A DNA stretch of 46,110 nucleotides from CAYWKU01 sp964459325 (GTDB lineage: Bacteria; RBG-13-61-14; CAYWKU01), in contig CAYWKU010000028.1 in the NCBI GenBank assembly GCA_964459325.1, positions 1 through 46,110 of the forward strand, in the 5' to 3' direction. Made by a program: the position numbers and the translations under genes. Within the stretch, counting starts at the first letter, position 1. Every line of letters begins with the position of its first letter. The notes beneath the pieces are model-generated. The model was not told the origin of the DNA and searched no databases. It was given only the letters and a program-made list of their open reading frames with translations. Shown piece by piece: positions 9,095 to 17,703 of the stretch.

Positions 9095-9981
9095 TGCTTC
9101 GCTTCGGAACAGCCGGCGTGCCCCGTTCTTCCCCGAAATCCGATACTATATCCGGCATCCGGCGGCTCGATGAGCTGGGCCTGCGCCACATGGAGATGGA
9201 ATGGGTCCACCGGGTGCACGTCAACCGGGAAACGGGCGAGAAGATAAAAAAGGCAGCCCGGGAGGCAGACGTGACCCTTACCGCCCACGGGCCTTATTAC
9301 ATTAACCTAAACTCTCCCGAGAAGCCGAAGCTGGAAGCGAGCATCAAGCGGATTTTCGACACCGCCCGGCAGGCGGCGTATTGCGGCGCAGGCTCGATAA
9401 CCTTCCACGCGGCCTTCATGATGAAAAACGAGCCGGAAGCGGTGTTCAACACGGTGAAGAAACAATTGAGCCGGATATTGGACACTCTCGCCCGGGAAGG
9501 AATCGCCGTGGACGTAAGGCCGGAGCTATCGGGAAAGCCGAGCCAGTGGGGCAGCCTGGAGGAAATCATACGCATCTCGCGGGAGTTGGAAGGAGTAAAG
9601 CCCACGGTGGACTTCAGCCACCAGCACGCCCGCCAGGGCGGCGCTTATAACACCTACCGCGAGTTTGCGGGAGTGTTGGAGACCGTCAAAAGCGGCCTCG
9701 GGCAAGGGGCGCTGAAGGACATGCACATCCACGTGTCGGGCATAAAGTACGGCCCGAAGGGCGAGCGGGAGCACCTGAACCTCGAGGAATCGGATTTCAA
9801 CTACCGGGAGCTTATCAAAGCGTTCATAGACTACGGGGTGGAGGGTTGGTGCGTGTGCGAATCGCCCAACCTCGAAATCGACGCCATGATATTACAGAAA
9901 GCCCATCTCGAAGAGCTGGGAAGACGGGAGGTAAAGGCAGCGCCGCCGGATTTCCCCGAATCCCCTACCAGGTTGCCATGA
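9094..9981 (+). CDS. Xylose isomerase/endonuclease IV-like TIM barrel protein
   Basis: A 295-aa protein of the AP-endonuclease-2/xylose-isomerase-like TIM barrel superfamily. It opens with MLRFGTAGVPRSS, the form used by archaeal and deep-branching Nfo-like proteins, and keeps metal-site style residues in TAHGPYYINL, ITFHAAFM, RPELSGKPSQWGS, TVDFSHQHAR, DMHIHVSG and the closing VCESPNLE. Endonuclease IV activity (cutting DNA at abasic sites) is possible but not certain; many relatives are sugar-phosphate isomerases. ATG 9094 overlaps the ccdA stop as TGATG, so translation is coupled. The 3' end overlaps the convergent DUF3943-like gene by 17 bp. Confidence 0.82.
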   Translation: MLRFGTAGVPRSSPKSDTISGIRRLDELGLRHMEMEWVHRVHVNRETGEKIKKAAREADVTLTAHGPYYINLNSPEKPKLEASIKRIFDTARQAAYCGAGSITFHAAFMMKNEPEAVFNTVKKQLSRILDTLAREGIAVDVRPELSGKPSQWGSLEEIIRISRELEGVKPTVDFSHQHARQGGAYNTYREFAGVLETVKSGLGQGALKDMHIHVSGIKYGPKGEREHLNLEESDFNYRELIKAFIDYGVEGWCVCESPNLEIDAMILQKAHLEELGRREVKAAPPDFPESPTRLP

Positions 9982-10609
9982 ACATTATCCCGGCTTGCTC
10001 GCCGTCCGGGCTTACCGCCGGCATCATCTCCACTTGTTCGAAGAAGGAGAAGTTGGTTTCCAGCCAGAGGACGTGCCCCCAGAAGCGCTTGAACTTGCTG
10101 TCGGTATGCAAAAGCTTCATCGCCCCCCGCTCGCGGGCGTAGCCGATAACGGTTCCGGTGACCGGTGTGATAACGAAATCGTTGAAGCTGAAGGGTTCGC
10201 TGAAGGTTTCGGTAAGCTCCTCCCAGATGGTGCTCGCCACCAGCGACCCGAAGGCCGACGATTTTCTGGAATAGCCCCGGCTGCGGAAGTAGAGGTAATA
10301 TTCGCTTCCAACGTAGGGATGGCCGGCGAAGTTCCAGTACCAGGCGTCTCCGTCCCACAGCACCGCGCCCTTCTCGAACACGTTTTCCACCCAGTCCTTG
10401 CCCTGGATTTTCGAGAAAGTTTCCGGCTGAGTGGCGGCGTATCCGACCCACTGTGCGACGTAAATCACGCCGATGTCGAAGAACCTTTCCTTCCAGGTGT
10501 GTTTTCTCGAAATCGGCTCATATCGCTTCGGCGGGGGAGATGACGCCTGCGCCTGCGAAAAACCCGCCGGAAAAGAAGCAAGCAGCAGCATAATCAAAAA
10601 CTTTTTCAT
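9965..10609 (-). CDS. Exported DUF3943-like protein
   Basis: A 214-aa protein with a clear signal peptide (MKKFLIMLLLASFPAGFSQAQA), so it is periplasmic or outer-membrane associated. The mature part carries WYWNFAGHPYVGSEYYLYFRS, a Trp-Glu-Glu segment (TIWEELTETFSEP) and FVITPVTGTVIG, which resemble DUF3943 proteins of unknown function. A longer frame runs back to 10642, but AAAGG 7 nt before ATG 10609 and the signal peptide favour the shorter start. It stands just downstream of no obvious partner; the B12/radical SAM gene ending at 12058 starts the same-strand series upstream of it, with a 69-bp gap. Function unknown. Confidence 0.75.
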   Translation of the reverse strand: MKKFLIMLLLASFPAGFSQAQASSPPPKRYEPISRKHTWKERFFDIGVIYVAQWVGYAATQPETFSKIQGKDWVENVFEKGAVLWDGDAWYWNFAGHPYVGSEYYLYFRSRGYSRKSSAFGSLVASTIWEELTETFSEPFSFNDFVITPVTGTVIGYARERGAMKLLHTDSKFKRFWGHVLWLETNFSFFEQVEMMPAVSPDGEQAGIMFMATW

Positions 10610-10678
10610 TTTTAAACCTTTCAATAAGAAAATTGAACACAAAATTTAAGTCGAGATTATTAAGCCGTTAAAAATCAA

Positions 10679-12058
10679 TTATTTTCCCAGGCCCGGGCTT
10701 TTGAACCACTCGCCGGCCATTCCGAGAGCCTGCCGGGCCAGGTTTTTAAGCTGGTATTTGGTCTCGATGGAGGAGGCGACTTTTACGAAATAACCCGGCC
10801 TGAGATAGAATTTTCTCAAAGCCCGGTTGCGCTCCTTTACCAGTTGCTCCGGCGAAACCCCGTTAACCGGGTAAAAGGGCACGGAACCGGAAGAATCCAG
10901 CGGCCTGTCTCGCCAGCCGTCGTTATCCAGGGAAGTTCCCAGCCGGGGCATGGCGATGTTGAAGGAAGCATACACCGGGTTAAGCCGGAGGGCAAGCTCG
11001 ACGGTTCGCCTGATGCTCTCCATCGAATCCCCCGGCAGCCCGAATATGAAATGAGCGCCGGCGCGGATGCCGTTTTTTTTCAAAACCCGGAAAGCTTCCT
11101 TAACCCGGTCTGTAGTAACCTTTTTGCCGTATTTTGCAATCAACTGCTCGTCCGCGCTTTCGACGCCTATCTGCACCAGGTGGCACCCCGCCCTGCTCAT
11201 AAGCCCCGCCAGTTCCTCGTCTATAAGGTCCGCGCGGGAGTACGCGTTCCATGCGAATTCCCAGCCGTGCCGGAGCATCATCTCCGTTACTTTTTTCGCG
11301 TGGTACTTGTTGGCGGCGAAGGTCATGTCCTTTATGAACAGCTGCCTTATGCCGCGCTCGTGCAGCCACCACAGCTCGTTCTTCAAATCATCGAGCTCCC
11401 TGGTCGCATAACCAAGTGTGCGGCTGTTGCAGAATGCGCACCCGAAGGGGCAGCCGTAATCGGTCATCACCGTGGCAAAGGGATGATGTTTGTGCCACGG
11501 CATCCGGTAGCGTTCCATCGGGAAAAGGTCGTGCCGGGGCAGGCCGAGCCGGAAAGTGCCCTTCGCCGGTTTTCGCCGTACGGTCACTTTTTCTCCGTCG
11601 CGCCATGCAAGGTTTTCGGCTTTCGAGGTCGAGTCTTCCAGAAAAAGCTTGAGGTCGGGGCCGGTGAAGTTGAGCAGAGCCGCGTCTATCCAGGCATTCT
11701 CTTTCAGGACTTCCTCCGCGCCGGCCAGAAAAATTTCTCCGGAAAGTACCAGCTTGAACCCGAAGCTTTTCCTCAGGTACTCCAGCAGAGCAAAATCATC
11801 CTTCCAGGTGGTTGCGCCGGTCAGGGCGAAAACGGCATCCGGTGAAAATTCGCGGAAGGTTTTTTCGCACTCGGCGGCGCTTTTTTTCTCCGCCACCGCG
11901 TCCAGCACCCTAAGCTCGTGTTCTTCCGCCAGAATTCCCGTTTGGGCCAAAAGGTCAACGGGGTGCCACAGGTAATCGGCCTTGCTGGCGCTGGAGCAAT
12001 AATAATCGCGCAGTGCTCCGAACGTGGAAGGCGGGTTGAAAAGCAGCAGGCGCGTCAA
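10679..12058 (-). CDS. B12-binding radical SAM protein (paralogue 1)
   Basis: A 459-aa cytoplasmic enzyme with an N-terminal cobalamin-binding-like Rossmann domain (about 1-150), a radical SAM barrel with the 4Fe-4S motif Cys203-x3-Cys207-x2-Cys210, and a C-terminal helical tail containing FYLRPGYF. The N-terminal domain lacks an obvious DxHxxG motif, so corrinoid binding would be base-off or is lost. Members of this class include methyltransferases and C-C bond-forming enzymes; the substrate cannot be read from sequence. Its ATG overlaps the stop of paralogue 2 by 4 bp (12055-12058), so the two are cotranscribed and coupled. Confidence 0.88.
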   Translation of the reverse strand: MTRLLLFNPPSTFGALRDYYCSSASKADYLWHPVDLLAQTGILAEEHELRVLDAVAEKKSAAECEKTFREFSPDAVFALTGATTWKDDFALLEYLRKSFGFKLVLSGEIFLAGAEEVLKENAWIDAALLNFTGPDLKLFLEDSTSKAENLAWRDGEKVTVRRKPAKGTFRLGLPRHDLFPMERYRMPWHKHHPFATVMTDYGCPFGCAFCNSRTLGYATRELDDLKNELWWLHERGIRQLFIKDMTFAANKYHAKKVTEMMLRHGWEFAWNAYSRADLIDEELAGLMSRAGCHLVQIGVESADEQLIAKYGKKVTTDRVKEAFRVLKKNGIRAGAHFIFGLPGDSMESIRRTVELALRLNPVYASFNIAMPRLGTSLDNDGWRDRPLDSSGSVPFYPVNGVSPEQLVKERNRALRKFYLRPGYFVKVASSIETKYQLKNLARQALGMAGEWFKSPGLGK

Positions 12059-13443
12059 CTCAAGACCATCCAGCGGGTTATGCGCTTCATGATGAAGTAT
12101 GCATGGGACGGGCCTCTTATCGAGGCCAACAGGTGAGCGAACTGACGCGGCCTCAGGTAAAACCGCAAAAACGCCGACCGCTGAAGCCGCTTAAATTTTC
12201 TTTCGTCTATTCCGTCGTCCAGATAGGCCACTTTTTCAAACGAGCTGTAGGGGCTGCGGAAATTTTCCGGATGCTCCCTCAGCAAGCGGCGGTAAATTTC
12301 GGTGCCGGGTATGGGATGATAAAACATGTACTGAGCCCGGGCGAGCGGAAGCTTCATGGACAGATTTACCGTTTCTTCCATTTGCTGCATGGTTTCTCCC
12401 GGGAACCCGAGTATGAAAAAACCTATGGCAAAGATGCCGGCGCGGTTTATTAATTTGACCTTTTCTCGCACGCTCTGAACGGTCAGTTTCTTCCTGGCCT
12501 TGTCCAGCACCTCCTGCGTGCCGCTTTCTATTCCCAAAGCCAGGGCATAACAACCCGACCGGGCCATGTTTTCCAAAAGCTCCCCGTCGAGCGTATCGAA
12601 TCTTACCCCGTTCGGGCACGCCCAGGACAAGCCGGGGAACTTACTCGCCACTTTCCGGCAAAAATCCATAACGTAGTCCCGGTCAAATGTGAAGTTATCG
12701 TCTATTATATGGATTTCCTTGACACCGTAGTTTTTGACCAGCAGGTCTATTTCCGCGATGACGTCGTCCACGCTCCTTCGCCTGATTGCTCTCCCCTGAA
12801 TTTTTCTTGCGGCGCAGAACTCGCAACCGTAGGGACAACCCCGGCTTGTGATTATGGTGGCCACGGGGAAACGCCTGGCGAAGGCCGCGTGAGGCGCCGG
12901 GGGATAAGTGCGGGGGTCCATCAGGTTCCATGCGGGAAACCCGAGCGAATCGAGGTCATGCTCGTGATGAACGGGATTACTCCGGAACTTGTTGCCCTCT
13001 TTCCAGAAAAGCCCGGGTATGGAGCCGGGGTCGATATTCTCGGGGTCACTTTCAAGCCTGTCTGCCAGCATGGGCAATCCCTTTTCGGCCTCGCTGACAA
13101 AGAGGTAGCGCAGGTGCGGAGAGAGGGTATAGAAAGTATCTTCCGGCTCGCTGGAGGGTTGAGCACCGCCTGCGACGGTAACGACCTCCGGCAGAAGCTC
13201 GCGCACCTGTCGGAGGTAGTCCGCGGCCAAGTACAAGTCTTGGGCGATGATGCTGAACCCTACGATTTCCGGGCGATAATCTTTGAGAATCCGCTCGAAT
13301 TTCGGTGAGTTAAGCCGCTGTTTGGGGCCGTCTATTATTTTCACTTCGTGCTTCGGCCTGAGCGCAGTGGCCAGATATCCTAATCCCAGCGGTGGGGTGA
13401 TGCCGTCCGTATCGCGGGTGGGTTTAACCAGAAGTATTCTCAT
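12055..13443 (-). CDS. B12-binding radical SAM protein (paralogue 2)
   Basis: A 462-aa enzyme of the same architecture: Rossmann B12-like domain opening MRILLVKPTRD with the usual GLGYLATALR helix and TVAGGAQPSSEPE loop, then a radical SAM barrel with Cys203-x3-Cys207-x2-Cys210, then a tail with FYLRPRQF. The glycine motif GIESGTQEVLDKARK and GFFILGFPGET are typical of the barrel. It is the first gene of a two-gene operon with paralogue 1 and is divergent from the YfhO-like gene across a short shared control region. Role in lipid, glycan or natural-product modification is possible; the substrate is unknown. Confidence 0.89.
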   Translation of the reverse strand: MRILLVKPTRDTDGITPPLGLGYLATALRPKHEVKIIDGPKQRLNSPKFERILKDYRPEIVGFSIIAQDLYLAADYLRQVRELLPEVVTVAGGAQPSSEPEDTFYTLSPHLRYLFVSEAEKGLPMLADRLESDPENIDPGSIPGLFWKEGNKFRSNPVHHEHDLDSLGFPAWNLMDPRTYPPAPHAAFARRFPVATIITSRGCPYGCEFCAARKIQGRAIRRRSVDDVIAEIDLLVKNYGVKEIHIIDDNFTFDRDYVMDFCRKVASKFPGLSWACPNGVRFDTLDGELLENMARSGCYALALGIESGTQEVLDKARKKLTVQSVREKVKLINRAGIFAIGFFILGFPGETMQQMEETVNLSMKLPLARAQYMFYHPIPGTEIYRRLLREHPENFRSPYSSFEKVAYLDDGIDERKFKRLQRSAFLRFYLRPRQFAHLLASIRGPSHAYFIMKRITRWMVLS

Positions 13444-13518
13444 TATTCCGCCACTTCAGAAAGGCTCCACCCTTTGAATATTAAGGAAAGGCGCCCGATA
13501 CCGCAACCCTGCATGAAG

Positions 13519-13548
13519 TTGACCCCGTTTTCACGCTTAGGCTATACT
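13519..13548 (+). promoter_or_regulatory. Promoter of the YfhO-like gene
   Basis: TTGACC (13519-13524), an 18-bp spacer and TATACT (13543-13548). ATG 13558 is 9 nt beyond the -10 box. The predicted start point therefore lies within 2-3 nt of the ATG. This helps reject the earlier in-frame starts at 13474 and 13513, which precede or overlap the promoter. Confidence 0.6.
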
Positions 13549-13557
13549 TTCAAACTG

Positions 13558-15876
13558 ATGGAATACCGCCGACTTACATGCAAGGAACTCACGGTTGCGG
13601 CTATAGTGGCCGCGCTCGCGTGCGTCTTATTCTACAGCCCCATCTGGGCGGCGGGGATGGACCTTTTACAAGCCGTGGTAAACGATATCAGCGGTTACTC
13701 CAGCGTGTATCCCGGATGGGAATCAATGAGGCAAGTAATGTTGAAGGGTTTCTTTCCCCTTTGGTCGGATATTTCCGTACCTCCGGCCTGCATTCACGCC
13801 TGGGGAGGCGCTTTACTGTACCCCCTTTCCTTATTAACCCTGCCTTTTGATTTTATTCAAATAAACAACTTTTATTTCGCGGGAAGAATATGGTTGATGG
13901 GCTTTTTTACCTACCTGTTTGCCAGGAAGGGGTTGCAGATGGGCCCGGCCGGGGCTGCAATGGCCGCCGTGGCTTTCTCATTTTGCGGAATAGCGCAGAA
14001 ACGGTTGACCACCGTGGAAATGAACGTACCCTGGCTTATCCCCCTGTTCCTTTTAACCTTGAAGGAAATAGTTTTTCGACCCAGGTTGAGCTGGCTGATA
14101 GTGTGCGGCCTGGTTTCCGCCCTTTCTCTTTATGCCGGTCATCCCATTGCCGCTTTCTACATGTTTGTCATGGGGGCCTTATGGTTTTTGTACTTGTGGG
14201 CACAATCCGGATTTGGCACGAAATACATCATCCTCCTTGCGGGGGCGGCTTTCATCTCCCTGTTTTTCAGTGGCTTGCAATTAGTCCCGGGCATCGAAGG
14301 AATAGCATGGTTCTGGACATATCATTTCAAGGCTCCGTTGACCGGAAGTTACTCGTTAACGGGACTATTCTCCCTTGCCCTGCCATGGTTGCTTGGAAGC
14401 AATAAGTCCGGTTTGGCGGTTACTCGTCTTGCTCCTTACCTGGGCGCTATTCCCGTATTTCTTTTTATCTTCGGCTTAACAAGATTAACGAGGCTGAACA
14501 AACACGGCTCATTCTTCGCCGGTTATTTTCTGATTTTTCTCGGATTGAGCTTTGCCGTTCCCCCTTTTTCCACCATAGGTTACTTTCCGCTCTTCAACCG
14601 GCTCATGAACAGCGTTTCGGCTTACCCGAGTTTAAGCCTGGCGCTCGCGCTTTTCTCGGGCGCATCCTTCCAGTTGGCCTGCCAGTCCACAGTCGAAGCG
14701 AGGAAAACGGTCAATTGGAGCCTCGGGGCCATCGGAGCAACCGCTTTAATCTCCGGCTACGGTTGGTGGTTGATAAACAGCATCTCTCAAAAGCCGGCGG
14801 GATATATTTTCCTTCCATCGGTTAACGTTGCCCGAGAATCCCTTATCGGTCAATCCTTATTCGGTATCGCATTATTTCTGGCATTGGCGTTTTTTTTAAG
14901 TTGGATTCCAAGGCGCAGGAGGGTTGCCGCCGCGGTGATAATCGCTTTGACCTTCTGGGGATTGATGGTGGATAACCTGGGCTGGGACCACCGGGACCCC
15001 CACCTTCTGGAGAAAAATAAAAATTCCCGCGCTGTTGAATACGTGAAAAACCATTTGAAGTCCGGTTGTTCAATAATTTCAAATTGCGATTATGTTGACC
15101 CCAACATGTTCATGCTTTCGGACATCAAAAGCTTCCTATTGGTCAGCCCCCTATTGTGGAAAAGGCACACCGAAATTCTTTTTAAACTTCACGACATCAA
15201 TCCGGAAACGGAAGCCGGGCTTAATAAGTTAAAGAAATTCGCGGGCAAGGGAGCTTACCTCCCCCTTCCTCTCGAATACTTCGGAACTGTTCTCAGCGAG
15301 GCGCTGGGGATACAGTACGCATTCCTGTGCAAGCTGCCGCTTCCATCGCGCGGAGAACTGATTTACAACAGGGACGCCGTGATATACAGAAACAGCTCGG
15401 CAACTTGTGGAGGTTTCCTTACCGGAAAATGGCGCATTCTCAGGTCCGATAACGCCGTTTTGGAAAAACTGGTCAATTTGAAGAGAGCGGAGAAATATAC
15501 CGCATTTTTCTCAGCCGAAGACCCGGGGGTGACAGAGGAGAAACTCCCGCATAAATATCCCTCCGGACCCGTCGGGAAAATCACCATCGTCGCAAAAGCT
15601 TCGCAAAAAACGAGCATAAAGACGAAGGTTCGGCGGGAATCCCTGTTGATATGGCCCCGGATTTATTTTCCCGGATGGAGAGCGTGGGTTGACAACAAGG
15701 AGGAGAGAATATTGCCGGCGAATAATCTCTGGCAGGCCATCCCCGTAAAAGCGGGAGAGCACCGGGTGATTCTCAAATTCGCTCCTCCGGGTTTCGCTAT
15801 CGCCTTGTGGTGCTTCTTAAGCACGGTAGCCTGTGCGATCATTGTGCCATTTGCTTTTCGCATCAAAAAGAAATAA
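13558..15876 (+). CDS. YfhO-like polytopic membrane protein
   Basis: A 772-aa membrane protein. The first approximately 490 residues contain a dozen or more hydrophobic segments with GT-C-like features (a first loop reading FPLWSDISVPP, GHPIAAFYM). The C-terminal approximately 270 residues form an exported domain ending in a last helix and a basic tail. This matches the YfhO/DUF6541-like family, implicated in glycosylation of lipoteichoic acid in Firmicutes and uncharacterised in Gram-negatives. In-frame starts occur at 13474 and 13513, but the promoter position favours ATG 13558. By eye the gene is more AT-rich than its neighbours, hinting at transfer. It is embedded among four B12/radical SAM genes on the other strand, so a shared pathway is plausible. 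Confidence 0.8.
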   Translation: MEYRRLTCKELTVAAIVAALACVLFYSPIWAAGMDLLQAVVNDISGYSSVYPGWESMRQVMLKGFFPLWSDISVPPACIHAWGGALLYPLSLLTLPFDFIQINNFYFAGRIWLMGFFTYLFARKGLQMGPAGAAMAAVAFSFCGIAQKRLTTVEMNVPWLIPLFLLTLKEIVFRPRLSWLIVCGLVSALSLYAGHPIAAFYMFVMGALWFLYLWAQSGFGTKYIILLAGAAFISLFFSGLQLVPGIEGIAWFWTYHFKAPLTGSYSLTGLFSLALPWLLGSNKSGLAVTRLAPYLGAIPVFLFIFGLTRLTRLNKHGSFFAGYFLIFLGLSFAVPPFSTIGYFPLFNRLMNSVSAYPSLSLALALFSGASFQLACQSTVEARKTVNWSLGAIGATALISGYGWWLINSISQKPAGYIFLPSVNVARESLIGQSLFGIALFLALAFFLSWIPRRRRVAAAVIIALTFWGLMVDNLGWDHRDPHLLEKNKNSRAVEYVKNHLKSGCSIISNCDYVDPNMFMLSDIKSFLLVSPLLWKRHTEILFKLHDINPETEAGLNKLKKFAGKGAYLPLPLEYFGTVLSEALGIQYAFLCKLPLPSRGELIYNRDAVIYRNSSATCGGFLTGKWRILRSDNAVLEKLVNLKRAEKYTAFFSAEDPGVTEEKLPHKYPSGPVGKITIVAKASQKTSIKTKVRRESLLIWPRIYFPGWRAWVDNKEERILPANNLWQAIPVKAGEHRVILKFAPPGFAIALWCFLSTVACAIIVPFAFRIKKK

Positions 15877-15884
15877 GTATTAAA

Positions 15885-16083
15885 AGAGACCGTTGCAAAA
15901 CAGGCTTCAGGGGGGAGAAAAGGCTTTTTTTCTGTACCTCCCCGAGAATGTCTTTTCCAGACAAGGGGTTTTAACCCCTTGAAATTCAAGGGGCTGAAGC
16001 CCCTTGTCCATTCGGGGTTCTTTTTCGGCGCGATGAAGGTCAACACATCCCAAACGAAAAATCATAATTCTGCAACGGTCTCT
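15885..16083. mobile_element. MITE-like element with 13-bp terminal inverted repeats
   Basis: AGAGACCGTTGCA at 15885-15897 is exactly repeated in inverse at 16071-16083, bounding 199 bp with no gene. The inside carries a compound palindrome (15961-16007). A target duplication is not certain; the flanks are both A-rich. The size, ends and internal palindrome fit a non-autonomous transposable element, but no transposase partner is in the window. Confidence 0.55.
15961..16007. repeat. Compound palindrome (two hairpins in inverse order)
   Basis: Two hairpins, AAGGGGTTTTAACCCCTT (15963-15980) and AAGGGGCTGAAGCCCCTT (15988-16005), flank a GAAATTC centre. They are also inverted copies of each other, so the whole 47-bp block can fold as one long stem or two short ones, as in REP/BIME elements. 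Confidence 0.65.
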
Positions 16084-16110
16084 AAAAGTTCGATAAAAGG
16101 GTAAAATTCC

Positions 16111-17571
16111 TCATTTTTTCCGAAGATGAACGGGGCGAAATGCCTTCCACGGAAACAGGGCGTATGTTAACACCTCATATCCGGCCCGACCTTTACGAAC
16201 CAACTCGCCCAGAGAGCCGACTCCCCTGAGTTGGCGGAACAGGTACCGGGGGCGCAGGTAAAACTTCTTGTGAGCCAGCTTTGTAAGCTGATGAGCTCTA
16301 TCGAACGGTATCGGGTTCTCCCAGTAAGCGATAATATCCGATAGGTGAGGTGACCGGGCAAAATCGAGGTAGAAATCGCTTTCAAAGGCGCCGGCTTTGA
16401 GGGCTTGACGGTATAGTTCCGTGCGGGGAAATAGAAAAGTCCAGTTAAATTGTGCATAGTCAAGGCCGAGTTCCAGTGCAAAATCAATAGTGCGGTGAAC
16501 CTGTTCTTCCTCCTGACCGGGAATGCTTATCATAAAATAACCCGCGACTTCGATACCCGCGCTTTTCGTCAACTCAACCGCTCGCTTCGCCATGTCGGTT
16601 GTTATCTTCTTGTTAATGGCTTTTAAAGATTCGTTATCGCCCGCCTCGATGCCGAAATTTATCCTGCCGCAACCGGCCTTTTTCAACATTTGTACGCTAT
16701 CGGGTGTGATTTTATCCACCCTTGCCCGGATACTGAACCTTATTTCCAATTCGTGATTGATTATTTCCCGACAAATGCTGTTTACTCTTTCCTCTTTGTA
16801 GTTGAAATTATCGTCGTAAAAATTAATTTCGTCATATCCAAGCTTCTTACATTCTATTATTTCCCGAACGACATTTTCCGGACTTCTTCCCCGGACGGCC
16901 CGGAAAGGAACGTCGCAGAAACTACAATTGAAGTTGCATCCACGACTGGATATCATGGTTGTTGAGGATGAGTGTACGTCCGTGACGAATTTGTAAGCTT
17001 TTAACGGAAGAAGCGCGCGGGCAGGAAACGGTAAAGCGTCCAGGTCGGCTATCGGCGCCCTTTGACCCGTCGATACGGCTTCTTTTTCACCTTTCAGCCA
17101 AATCCCCGGCACTTCCGTAAGGGGGCGATTGTGGGCCAAGGCCTCGACTATTTCGGTCATGACTTCTTCACCCTCGCCGGGAACGGAAACATCCACATCC
17201 CTCAACATAGCCGTCTCCCGGGGGTAAGCATGGGTATGGGCTCCACCCAACACCACGTATACATCCGGATTGACCCGTTTGGCCCGGGCCGCGATTTCGA
17301 GAGTATCGAGAAAAGTCATAGTGTAAGCGGTGATACCCACCACATCCGGGGAAAAAGCTCGGATTCTCTCCTCTATTTCATCATAGTCCAGTTCCTCGAG
17401 CTGGGCGTCTACTACCGCCACTTCATGGTCCGTGTGCTCCATAATATGAGAGGCAATGTAAAGCAATCCCAAGGGAGGAAACCTGCTGGTGACATCCGCT
17501 TCTCTTATAAAATCCGGCATTATCGCAAATTGTAGCTGAAAATCCGGCGGATATATCAGTTGAATCTTCAT
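16111..17571 (-). CDS. B12-binding radical SAM protein (paralogue 3)
   Basis: A 486-aa enzyme. The N-terminal Rossmann-type domain (about 1-170) shows the family pattern FPPLGLLYIAS, VVGITAYT and VVLGGAHTHAYP; the radical SAM barrel follows with Cys212-x3-Cys216-x2-Cys219 and the tail carries FYLRPRYLF, shared with paralogues 1 and 2. The open frame extends to 17703, but those 44 extra residues are unlike the family and MKIQLIYPP is the usual opening, so 17571 is chosen. No strong ribosome site precedes it. It follows paralogue 4 by 132 bp on the same strand. Product unknown. Confidence 0.87.
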   Translation of the reverse strand: MKIQLIYPPDFQLQFAIMPDFIREADVTSRFPPLGLLYIASHIMEHTDHEVAVVDAQLEELDYDEIEERIRAFSPDVVGITAYTMTFLDTLEIAARAKRVNPDVYVVLGGAHTHAYPRETAMLRDVDVSVPGEGEEVMTEIVEALAHNRPLTEVPGIWLKGEKEAVSTGQRAPIADLDALPFPARALLPLKAYKFVTDVHSSSTTMISSRGCNFNCSFCDVPFRAVRGRSPENVVREIIECKKLGYDEINFYDDNFNYKEERVNSICREIINHELEIRFSIRARVDKITPDSVQMLKKAGCGRINFGIEAGDNESLKAINKKITTDMAKRAVELTKSAGIEVAGYFMISIPGQEEEQVHRTIDFALELGLDYAQFNWTFLFPRTELYRQALKAGAFESDFYLDFARSPHLSDIIAYWENPIPFDRAHQLTKLAHKKFYLRPRYLFRQLRGVGSLGELVRKGRAGYEVLTYALFPWKAFRPVHLRKK

Positions 17572-17703
17572 AGGTGATATCCAGAGGGAGACAGGGAGAT
17601 GTTGAAGCTTGGCCACTGAATTGTCAACAACACGACAATGACCGAGTGCCATAAAATGCTGATAGTATTTAAAACGATGACTCCAGGTTTGCACACCCCG
17701 CAA

